In this document: positions 33,738-43,352 of the stretch, piece by piece
Layout: the number at the start of each line of letters is the position of its first letter
How positions within the stretch are numbered: the stretch's first letter is position 1
Assembly: GCA_022494885.1 (NCBI GenBank)
Contig: JAGVSM010001653.1
Span: forward strand, 21,202 to 85,201
DNA length: 64,000 nucleotides
Direction of reading: 5' to 3'
Source of the DNA: Micrasema longulum
Lineage: Eukaryota; Arthropoda; Insecta; Trichoptera; Brachycentridae
Notes under the pieces: model-generated
Told to the model about the DNA's origin: nothing
Seen by the model: only the letters and a program-made list of their open reading frames with translations
Databases searched by the model: none
Translations under genes and position numbers: made by a program

Positions 33738-33906
33738 AAGTCTTGAGTAATAACCTAATAGAGTCGCCCATGTGGAGAAAAAACATTCTATAATTATCGC
33801 CAACAAAGTTAGCTACAGATTACAGCGATACGACGGGCCGTAGGTACGGGTCGCGAATTGCAAGCGGAAATTGAAACCGTCCATTACACGTTTGTTGTTA
33901 AACTAA
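33738..33906 (+). repeat. Dispersed repeat W
   Basis: An inverted copy is at 53573-53745. Shared: AATAGAGTCGCCCAT, AACATT, TTAGCTACAG/TTGGCTACAG, CAGCGATAC, GAAACCGTCC and TACACGTTTGTTGTTAAACT. Unknown class. Confidence 0.7.
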
Positions 33907-34139
33907 AAACCAAACAAAAATCAAACCAAAAATTCGGAACGCTTTTGTTTTATCCAATAGAGCTTAAGTGCTTCTCTTGAGAATTGTTACTCTGAGATTC
34001 AAATCCATTGATAGTATATTTGACTGTCCTACGTTTGTCTTTGCTTTTTTTAATGTGGTAGTGTTGCCGTTGTCTGGTGTTATATTTATGTATGTCGGCA
34101 TTTTCGGTTAAAGCTATGTCATCTATAATTTTATATATA

Positions 34140-34415
34140 TTTCATATTTCCTTCCATTGAGGTACATAACTAGAGTAAACACGAGCGTTCGAAATATGGT
34201 ACCTCATCCTGCGGCCAATTGGCATATGTTTGATAGAACGGACTTGATTCTGTTGCGAGCATTCTCCGACTACTTTTGAACCTTTGTCTCCTCGCAATTA
34301 CTAAAACGTCTATAAAAATGTACACTAAGATACTGCACAAATCGATCTGGAAAATATAGAAAAAGCGGTGGTAAAACCTTTCACCGTAGGTAATGTTTTT
34401 ATCTTAATCAATACT
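34140..34415 (-). repeat. Dispersed repeat S, inverted relative to 16995-17270
   Basis: Runs through TTCCATTGAGGTACATAACT, GAAATATGGTACCTCATCC, GCGGCCAATTGGCATATG, GTTGCGAGCATTCTCCGAC, TTTGTCTCCTCGCAATTAC, AAAGCGG and CCTTTCACCGTAGGTAATG. A scrap of SINE family D follows at 34425-34470. Confidence 0.75.
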
Positions 34416-34484
34416 CGTTGGAAATGGCCACCAAAAATTGAAATATTTGGGTGAATTATAGGAATGCTAATATTTTTAAATCAT

Positions 34485-35345
34485 CATTATCCTCTTCCTT
34501 TCTACACCCAGTGATTTAGACTACTACATTGTTAAACCCGATGCAGCATAGTTCGATCATCTGCTACTTAAAGGTAAGGTGATCAGTCTTACACTTCAGT
34601 CCGGGATCGATGAAATATCGCAGTTGAAATAAACTTTAAAATCAATATTTTGTAGGATTAGGTTGTTAAGGGTTGGAGTTTCTACCCTAGTAAAATATTG
34701 ACAGAGAAGACACGAGGTTGCTGTTTGTTGCGTTTTTATTACATGGCGAATAAGATACAGCACTTGGTTGTGTAGCGCGAGCGTAGCGGCGATGATGGGT
34801 TGAAGAGACTGCACTTGAACTACATGTTGGAACTGTGTGACGCCGTCGAGCTGGACTGAACTTGTTGGGCTGACTGACTGGCGTTGCCACGCCCTGTGGT
34901 CTCTTTATAGGCCACGTTCCTTTGTTGTTAATATTTTTTTTAAGATAGGGATGATGTGAATGCACCTACTGCAGGACGACGATCTCGTCTTTATGCGCAA
35001 TACTGTTAGAGTTGCATAATTTGTTGGATTGGATTCTATAGAAAATGATGACATTGCTTCCATCGGTCATCACACTATAATTTCGGGTGAATTGTTTAAG
35101 CACGTGTGTGTCATCGATTATGAACTATGAACCCTACAATTCCACGTTCACCCTACCAGGAATCGAACCCAGAACCTCGAGAATGGTGGGCGCACGCGTC
35201 AATACACCGTACAATTAAGCGGACTTATCTCCACTCGATTTCTTTATTCAGGATTTTTGTCTGAGAGCAGCCATCGAGTCAAGCTCTCGTCCAGGGTTCT
35301 AGTTATATTTCACACACAGTACTGGATGCAGATAGTGAAAAATTC
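34485..35345 (-). mobile_element. SINE family B with 5' head, split by a solo LTR
   Basis: The 3' half (34485-34650) and the 5' half (35139-35345) are one element in minus orientation: head CAGTACTGTGTGTGAAATAT, CCCTGG, GGCTGCTCTCAG, AAATCGAGTGGAGATAAGTC, then A-box region, GGTTCGATTCCTGGTAGGG, core and ATGATGATT tail. The interruption is the LTR at 34651-35138. Confidence 0.8.
34651..35138 (-). mobile_element. Solo LTR (488 bp) of an LTR retrotransposon
   Basis: Ends TGTAGG...CCTACA form the short inverted termini of an LTR. On the minus strand there is a promoter-like GGCCTATAAAGAG (TATA), about 30 bp later a CAGTCAGTCAG-like initiator, and near the end a TGTAATAAAAACG poly(A) signal. The flanks ATTT (34647-34650) and ATTC (35139-35142) fit a 4-bp target duplication with one change. 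No internal region remains, so it arose by LTR-LTR recombination. Gypsy is more likely than Copia given 4 bp, but this is inference. Confidence 0.75.
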
Positions 35346-35921
35346 CCCTTTGATAAAAAACAATGATAAACATCTCGTTTTAAAGCATTTAAAGAATATT
35401 ATTTTAGGGTTTTCTTTTTAGCAATGGGTTTTTTAAACAACAATTAAAAAGCTAATATGTGTTTATGTGGTTGTGGTATTTACGGTACTTGATTCGTTTT
35501 TATATTCAGAGATAACTGAAGTTTAAAAAAATCCTAACGTCTAAATGCATAAAGTTTAATTAGACGATCATTAAGGATTTTTACATTGCCTTTGTAAAAG
35601 TTAATTCGCAACTGTTAATATCAATTTTACTAATTAGGTTTTATCACCCATGGGGTAAATGTGTATCTACTGTACATACGTATATATTTTTTACATTTAA
35701 TATCAGGCTTTAAAAAAAATGTGTTCAAATGTTTAGTAAGCCCACGTACCTAACAGATTAATTGAAACAATATAAAAAAATTAGGAAAATATTTTATGAC
35801 ATTTTTTACAAATTTAATACTGAGTACCGCAAATAAATACTTTTACGACCTCCTTTGGCCTCATTCATACATTTTATCGATGAGGTTTTGGCATGTAGAC
35901 ATTTTCTTATCCCGAAACCAT

Positions 35922-36170
35922 ACCTGGGTCTCGATTACGATGGGAAGATAAAATTTATCTACAAAGTAAAATTAAGTTTTCTGTACGAAAAATAGAATAT
36001 GTATACATTTTTTTTTTCTAAACACGTTCAATTACCGGTTACCGACGAAGATATTTTGAATTTTCATACAAATATGCACACTTTCGTAGATAAATATCGA
36101 TATTAGTTTATACCGTTTCAGTGTATATACTGATGAAGATAACCGTTCATAATCGCGGCCCTGAGTTATG
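35922..36170 (+). mobile_element. MITE family T copy
   Basis: CTGGGTCTCGATTACGATGG at the left and GTTCATAATCGCGGCCCTGA at the right are loosely inverted. Interior words ATAAAATTTATCTACAAAG, GTTACCGACGAAGATATTTT and TATACTGATGAAGATAAC are shared with 41540-41800 and 58010-58530. Confidence 0.65.
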
Positions 36171-36257
36171 GACGAAATTCTACCGTAGTGCAATCGACGG
36201 AGATTGGCTATAGATTCTTAATTGGGTTTGTGTATAATAAATTTTCTTTCCAATCCA

Positions 36258-36450
36258 ATGGAGAAGTTCAGTGTTTTTTTTTATTTGTTAATAAACTATT
36301 AAACGAAATAAATTTTTATTTTTTTGATTTATCGTATTATCAGCGCTACGAGTTCTGCTGATTCGTCAGTAGACTTACCTTAAACCGGAAATCTATTACA
36401 ACTCTTTTATTGCTTCGGAAGAACTAGTGACGTCAGTAGTTAGTTTTAAT
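36258..36450 (-). mobile_element. MITE family G, partial copy
   Basis: GGAGAAGTTCAGTG end, then ATTTGTTAATAAACTATTAAAC, TAAACCGGAAATC and TGACGTCAG in the reverse order of the 15368 copy. The other terminus is missing. Confidence 0.55.
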
Positions 36451-37670
36451 TAAAATCATTTTTCTTATTTTTTAAATATATTTGCAAGAAATTCTGTATT
36501 ATGCTCTTTTTTATCACGCATAAAAATACATTTTTGTTTGTTTATTGAATCGGCATTCACTTCGTAACACTTCATTATAAATTATTATGAAAATAAAATT
36601 TTGTTACACAATTGTGTAACACTAATAACAAAGTTTTATTTTCAAAATAATATACATTTTTTAGAACTGCCTCATTTGGTACAAGGTTTAAGTACGGTTG
36701 TCCGCTTATTCATAGATGTATCCATCTTTAAAGGCACCGTTGAAATAACAGAATAACATGTTTTGAAAACTATGAAAAAATAAGTAAAACAACTCGAACA
36801 ATATCAAATACGTCTGCAATACATGCTGATACATTACATGTAAACATCAAAATCGCTACTTTGAAAATATTTTTGGAAAAACGTTGCTTGCTAAGTTGAA
36901 AAGACGAAAATAAGGCTTGTTCCAATTAATCTCTTCGGTACTGGATGTTAATGTGTAAGAGAACCTGTACCTGTAGAGAGCTTGTCAGAAAACCAAGAAA
37001 CATACATTTTTTGCCTAAGTAAGCACGCACATTTGAATATTAAAATCAACAGTTATTGTTATGCATATATAAAGCAAAGGGTATTAAATATTTGAATGCA
37101 TGCGTTGATAGGGAAACATCACACACTACGATTACCAAGAAAAATATATGAAATGGATTTAAAATAATTAATTGTATATTCGGAATCAATATGGATATTG
37201 TAGAGAAATGTTTTCGTACATAAATGTAAAAAAGAAATACAATAAAAATATGTTAGTAGTAAAACGCGACGTGTTTGGCCTTGGTTGTTGTGACGTCGAG
37301 ATTCACGAAATTGTTCTACACAAATTTCAATGGCAGGAACAAATAAACATGAATCGTGACGTATTAGGGGTGTGGCCAATGGAACCACCGTTTTTGCGGG
37401 AATTCAAAATTACAAATTAAATAATATTTTTTATGCTACTAATAATTAGCAATTTTTTTTTTTTTTACATAGACCTTTATTACTTTAAAAATGTTTAAAA
37501 AAAGTGATATTTCTCTATAGAATAATTTATAGTACCTTATAATTCGTTATTTTTATTTTTTTAAATGGACGTTAAATGATATTAGACGCTCAATGTTGTC
37601 AATAATATAGCACCCACTGTGTACTTACGACTTATTTATGTGTTTACAAGCAACTATATATTTTTTCTCC

Positions 37671-38040
37671 GTGTCCAAGCGGATGCAGAATACAGTTCTG
37701 CGTGTAAAGTAAAACCATAACCCTGGACTAATGTTTTCGACTGGCTGCTCTCAGGTAAATATGACTAAGGAAATCGAGTGGATATAAGTCCGCCTCGTTA
37801 TGTAGTGTTTTACACGTTCGCCTACCATCCCTGAGGTCCCGGGTTGGATTCCTGGCAGGGTGTGCGTAAAATATCAATTTGAAAAGTTTTCCGATCTGCA
37901 GTAGTTCATTGTTCTTGGACTGGCATTTGAACCGTACGACTTACCTTGCCTTCACGTAACTGATGGTCTAACTAAGCTGCATTAGGTTTACAGATACAGT
38001 GCCCTATGCACCACCGGGTGCGGTAAGGGGGATGATGGTG
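37671..38040 (+). mobile_element. SINE family B with 5' head, full length
   Basis: Head (GTGTCCAAGCGGATGCAGAA, ACCCTGGAC, GGCTGCTCTCAG, AAATCGAGTGGATATAAGTC; about 125 bp), tRNA-like part (CCTCGTTATGTAGTGTTTTA, CGGGTTGGATTCCTGG), core (GAACCGTACGACTTACCTTG), then CCCTATGCACCACCGGGTGC and a GATGATGG tail. The tRNA promoter is thus internal by about 125 bp. Confidence 0.8.
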
Positions 38041-38074
38041 AAATTTCCTTTTAGTTTAGCTAACGACCTATGTA

Positions 38075-38440
38075 TGCAAGGTGTTCTTTAAACCCTGTCA
38101 CATCCGAAACCACGATGATCAGTATGAGCAAGAAGACATTGGCACATTAAAATATTTTTCAGACCGACTAAAATCTTAAAAAATAAAATATAGAAAAATA
38201 AATCGTTTCTTACTTCTGCGGGGGAAACGAGGAGGGGGGAGGGGGAAGTCTGAACCGCACGACCGCGCCCCCCTCGCTTTTCCCCTGCAGAAGTAAGCAA
38301 CCATTTGTTTTTTCAAATATTTTATTTAAAAAAAAATTTCTTCGTCCTAAATATTTTTTTAAAATATGCTAATATGTCTTTTTGCCTACACTGATCATCG
38401 TGGTTTCGGATGTGACAGGGTTTAAAGACCACCCTGCGTA
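38075..38440. mobile_element. Palindromic MITE family H, second copy
   Basis: Same arms as 33249-33620 (GGTGTTCTTTAAACCCTGTC ... GACAGGGTTTAAAGACCACC). The core at 38213-38298 (CTTCTGCGGGGGAAACGAGG ... CCCCTGCAGAAG) is conserved in form but diverged in its middle. Confidence 0.85.
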
Positions 38441-38941
38441 GTTAGAGTACATATGTATGAAGTGTGCACTAACATTACGCTAATAAGGAGTAAAAGCTGT
38501 ATTATACGGATCAGAAATAGAAAGCAATCCTAATTTTGAAACTATATTTTACTCAGTTTCTGCACGCGAATGCGAATCCTATGTAATAATAAGAAAGATT
38601 GCCATTATTAGATTTCCATGGTTTTTATTCAGAATCTGCCCGCGCGTATGCTCAGTATTGTGCCTATGCCCATAAACCAAGGTTCTAAAGAAATACATAT
38701 GTATCACGATATATAAATATATCATGATATGCATTGCTGATACATATCAATAACATTTATAATTTAGTAAGTGTCTGTGTTTTTACCTAGTTAAACTTTG
38801 TTTTTAATGTCTATTTCCCTTTAGGTTAATATTCATACAAAATAAATATCACTTTTCAATATACCTAATGATCAAAAATAAACGGGAATTTGGCAAAAAA
38901 ATGCAAAATATTAATTTTGTATATTTTGTTATCCCTTTTAA

Positions 38942-39770
38942 AATACTCGCCATTTGCGACGATACACCGATGCCAACGATGGATTAAGATCCAATTGTCC
39001 GTGCACTTTTCATAGGCCTGCAAAGGTATGGCCCTCAGCTCTCGCAGCGAATTCTCTTTTATGGCATCAATCGTCTCGAAGCGCGTTCTTCTTAATAGCC
39101 ATTTTAGTCTTGGGAAAAGAAAAAGTCAGACAGGGCCTGGTCTAAAGAATACGGTGCTTGGCTGATGACATGAGTCGAGTTTTTGGCCAAAAACACCGAA
39201 AAAATCACCGCTGTATGAGACGGAGTTTTATCGTGGAGTAAAATCCACGAATTGTCCTTCCACCTTCCTTTAGTGTTTATCGGGCGAGGGGGGCATTGAC
39301 GCATTTGAGATGCTCAATAACACAGCAAGCTTTCGGATTGGTATACATCGATTTTTCAACACGATTTGCTTTGCCGATTCGATGTTTTCTTCGGTACTTG
39401 ACGTTTCTGGACGTCCACTATGTTTATCATCATCTAAGCATTCACGAACGTCCTTAAACCTCTTGTACCATTAGTATATACCAAAAATGGCGATGCGTGA
39501 GCTGGTTTTCGACAGTAGGTATATTTAATTTTGTAAATTTCACAGCGCAAATGGATGCAAGGAAATGGACTGACCTTTTTTGTTGATTTTCTTATTTTCT
39601 CCGAGCTTAGCTGAGGCGGCGATACGGCGGAGCGAGCGGTAGCTTAAGCGGTAAAACTCCAAACCGAACATGCACTTCAATGTTTTCGACATACACGATT
39701 CTCCAAAGGCTTTATTCAACATTTTCAATGATTCGACCCACGAAATTTTTTATCCATTGTAAAAATCGCC
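38942..39770 (-). pseudogene. Mariner transposase remnant
   Basis: Minus strand, in order: MLNKAFGESCMSKT (about 39728), a disrupting insertion, then WYKRFKDVRECLDDDKHSGR and PETSSTEENIESAKQIVLKN (helix-turn-helix domain), later WILLHDKTPSHTAV (HHDNAPSHT motif, second catalytic Asp retained), and YSLDQALSDFF (matches YSPDLAPCDFF; the third catalytic Asp survives). The first catalytic region is missing or frameshifted. Frameshifts and an internal deletion leave it inactive. Confidence 0.85.
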
Positions 39771-40330
39771 ACACAACAATTTTTCGATTCACTCAAACAG
39801 ACGCTGACAGAAAACTAAGCATCCGATCCGCGTCAAACTTTGACAGATTGTCAAAAACAGTGCTGTCAGCATTGGAATTACAAAAACTACAAAACTACAA
39901 CTACAAAAAAGAATATCGATTGGTGCAGCGCGAGCATTTCAAATTAGAAATTCCCGTTTTATTTTTTTATCATATGGTGTATAAGTATATACCGGACATT
40001 TTACTATTTGTATAAATATCGTAATATTTTCGAACCCTGACACATGCAGATTTGAGTCTCAAAATGAACCGTTCTAAAATTTGCAAAATTGTTTACTAAA
40101 CCTAATTCATACGATCATAAAAATCCACGTGGAACGATACAATTTCGAGGCCGACTAATCTCCGCTCAATTTCCCTTTGCAGTATTTTTACCCAAATGAC
40201 CACTAAATAAATAAAAATAATGTATCAAAAATCAATCCACCATAATTTTTCCGTGTCGTATGGATTTATCGAAACGCGACCGGTGTGAAATCGGCCATAA
40301 ATTTTCTTATCCGTGTAGTACGGCCCTTGG

Positions 40331-40386
40331 CCAGTAACCAGCAGCCAGCAGCCAGTAGCCAGTAGCCAGTAGCCAGTAGCCAGTAC
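40331..40386. repeat. Heptamer minisatellite, eight CCAGTAG units
   Basis: Eight 7-bp units: CCAGTAA, two CCAGCAG, four CCAGTAG and CCAGTAC. The minus-strand reading gives a WLLATGY-like repeat without biological support. Confidence 0.9.
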
Positions 40387-40550
40387 CCACGCGACACGCC
40401 ATACCAAACACCATACACCGCATGCAATCTCCTACATACGGATGTCTGATTAACTATTTCCTTCCCAGCGTAACAGGTCGGTGGAAAGGATAGACTACGT
40501 ATCGTTTCATTTTCAATAAGTACTACAATAATAACAATATCTGGTCCCCG

Positions 40551-40840
40551 ATTAGGATGGGAAGATAAGGACGTCACACCTTTACCACGACGGTATAGTT
40601 ATAAATAAATTCTCTCGAGCGATTACTAAGATACACTACCGACCCCCACCGTCAAGTTTTGGGTAGGTACATCGATATGAAGCAAGGGGATGCGTACGTC
40701 ACGGTACACATATCTACGCACTAAAATGACATAGCTTCAGTATGACGTCATAGTTGAAGATAAAATTCTCCCTACCGATTACGAAGATACACTACCGATC
40801 ACCCCCACCATCAGGTTTTGATGTAAGTACATCGGTTTGT
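40551..40840 (+). repeat. MITE family T-like copy with internal direct repeat
   Basis: Starts CTGGTCCCCGATTAGGATGG (family T terminus). 40618-40672 and 40777-40835 are direct repeats sharing GATTAC, AAGATACACTACCGA, CCCCCACC and TACATCG. Confidence 0.6.
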
Positions 40841-41539
40841 ATCGACAGGTCTAGAATCCCTCGACACTTTTATCTACGCATTAAAAGTGTCAAAAATTTT
40901 GTTCCACCGAGCAATTTTTCCTTTGAAAACGATTTATTTAAATATTAATTCGTTCTGAGGTTATTATAAATTTTATTAAAAATATGAGAGAGAAATAAGT
41001 TAATTTTGAAGTCAAATTAAATTCCGACATAACTGTCAGTTTTGAAAACGAGCGTCTAGATGCAGTGGCTAGATTAGCTAGATGCTGCCCTATTAACATA
41101 CAAGAGCATCTGTAGAAAAGAGCCGTAAAATGTTACCACTGTAAAAAATAAATTTAGATATTATATTTTTTCCATCTGTTTAACTATCCGAGTGTCCGTA
41201 TCGAGAGCGGCCTTGTAATCACTAGTAGATAAATACAGACGATCGTTAAGTATACCGTCTTGGTAATTGTCAAAAGTCATATAAAAATCATGTTCGTGCA
41301 AGCATCTTTAGCTTAAATTGGGATTTATATGAGTTTATAATCGCTTTGAAGTGGGCACTTCTCATCACAGAAGCCTATTTAAAATATAAATGGGAACTAT
41401 TTTAAATGTTAATGAAGTAAGGTATGCGGACTAAATTTTCGGGGTCATTCATTGATTCTATTCGATCATATGACGTTGAGATGACAAGTCGGTAGAACAT
41501 ACCGAGGTATGAACAGATAGTACAGAAGTTTAGTAAACC

Positions 41540-41800
41540 GTCTCAATATATACAGATGAAGATAGCGTTCATAATCGAGGCCCTGTGCCCCGATTACAAT
41601 GAGAAATTAACAAATTTATCGTCAATTTCCTATAAAATAACATTTTCCATACGAAAGTTCTGTACTGAAATCCGCCAAAGTATATACATATTTTATATTT
41701 TTGTACTTGAAGTTTTAAATAAGTAAAATGTGTATTTTGTATAAAAAACAAGTATCCTCGTCGGTAACCTGTAATTGAACATGTTTCGAAAAAAGGTCAT
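41540..41800. mobile_element. Two MITE family T ends joined head to tail
   Basis: 41553-41586 is a right end (CAGATGAAGATAGCGTTCAT...GAGGCCCTG). It runs directly into a left end (TGCCCCGATTACAATGAG), then interior ATTTATCGTC and TCGGTAACCTGTAATTG up to about 41780. Confidence 0.6.
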
Positions 41801-41899
41801 CAAATATATAAATTTTCTTATTGAAAATTATATTTTGAAAAAACAAGAAAAAAATATTTTTCTTTACACTGATTGCAGAAATATAATACTATAAAGTAA

Positions 41900-42162
41900 G
41901 TCGGCCTTATGGTGTAATGGTCAGCGCGTTTGCCTACCATGCAAGAGGTCTCGGGTTCGATTCCCGACATGGTTGATATGAAATATTTATTTAAAATGGT
42001 GTTTTCACGCTGGAATATTTCATAGTCCCTGGACTGGTACCTGCACCGTAAGACTGATCATCTTACCTTCACGTAACAAAAATGATCGATATACGCTGCA
42101 ATTGGTGTAACAATTCGGTGCTCTATGCGCCATTAGGTTCGGAAAGGGAATGATGATGATAA
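41900..42162 (+). mobile_element. tRNA-derived SINE, family A, full length
   Basis: TCGGCCTTATGGTGTAATGG TCAGCG (A box), GTTTGCCTACCATGCAAGAGG, GGGTTCGATTCCCGAC (B box), core GACTGGTACCTGCACCGTAAG, ACTGATCATCTTACC, then CTCTATGCGCCATTAGG and the tail ATGATGATGAT. It defines the family. Confidence 0.85.
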
Positions 42163-42670
42163 AGCAATGAGTTTACTTCGCTTATAAAATATCAGTTAGT
42201 TAACTTCATTTGAAACCGGCTCGTATTTTAAAATACAGTTGTTTAAATTATTGACTGATTAAATAAATAATTTGTTATCTTATATACTTGATCATCAATT
42301 ATTATTTTCTACATAACAGCTTTTCCTGTCTCGTTAATAAATTGTTCCGCAAAGCATCGTTCCAGCTTATAATATCAAAGTATGTGATCATACAAAGAAT
42401 GTAATTTCGCTGTGTTAATATTACTGGAAAGGTATTTGCGTTACATAAAATATTTTAATAATTTACTACCTGTCGAGATAATATTATTACAAACGTTTCT
42501 TGCGGCGAAATCTTCTGTGTATTTGGGACTTAATAAGATACAAATATTTGATTCTGAGATAACACATTTTAGTACATTAATGTTTCGTACAGTGTGTTTC
42601 GAAAAAATAACGTAAAAAGGTATTACAACTGAGAAGGAGAACATTAATGAAAAGGGAATACAAACGTTTC

Positions 42671-42805
42671 GGCGTGGTGTTGCGGACTCACGGATCAGAG
42701 ATTAGAACCTCACTCTACCACTTAATTCCCATGTTCTTATGGTCAGTTATTTACAATTCGTTAAAAATGCCCCCCAAAATAGAAATATTTGGGCAAATCA
42801 CAAAA
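42671..42805 (+). mobile_element. tRNA-derived SINE, family D
   Basis: GTGGTGTTGCGGACTCACGG ATCAGAG, a decayed B box, GTTATTTACAATTCGTTAA and AAATAGAAATATTTGGG. Confidence 0.7.
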
Positions 42806-43216
42806 ACGCGTATATTTATTTTTTACGAAAAAAATTTCAAAATTACCGGCTTATATAACCTGTAATTGGCTATCTGCGTTTTCTACGTTCTGTATTTTTT
42901 TACTCTTGTATGACTATGATGTCACACAAGTCTACGTAGAATAGAAGACGAGGGTCAATATTATAAGAATATTGACTCTCTTATTTTTCAAAATAATGTA
43001 GTCGTATTTTGCTATAACAGACCTAAATTATAAGATTATTTATACATACCAAGGAAAATAGATTATTAATCTGTACATGTATGTGTTAAATTTTTGTTTT
43101 TAAATACAGATATTTACAATATCGATTTTATTTTTTTGGTTTATTTAATTGTTTTTCCATACATATATTTGCAAAGACTTTTAATTACAAAAATACACTT
43201 AAAAAAATATTTTTTT

Positions 43217-43352
43217 TTGCAACTTAACAGGCCAGGAGGCCACCCAGGCTTGATGAAAAACACATTAATTTATGTGTTCTCACTGGGAATCGAACCCGGA
43301 ATCTTCCGCGTGTGAGTCAAGCGTTTTGACCACTACACCGTGGAGGCCGCCA
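43217..43352 (-). mobile_element. tRNA-derived SINE, family C
   Basis: Minus strand: GGCGGCCTCCACGGTGTAGTGG, AAAACGCTTGACTCACACG, GGGTTCGATTCCCAGTG, then CAAGCCTGGGTGGCCTCC and a short tail. Confidence 0.8.

Noticed and set aside
34687..34965. 92-codon minus-strand frame as a gene
   Set aside because: It lies across the promoter and R/U5-like parts of the solo LTR.
38220..38247. G-quadruplex in the MITE H core
   Set aside because: Only three runs of three or more G are separated by loops; a strict four-run motif is not met.
40331..40386. CRISPR-like array
   Set aside because: Contiguous 7-bp units with no spacers in a eukaryotic intron.
40225..40577. Two minus-strand frames with WLLATGYWLLA repeats
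   Set aside because: They translate the heptamer minisatellite; not a protein repeat.
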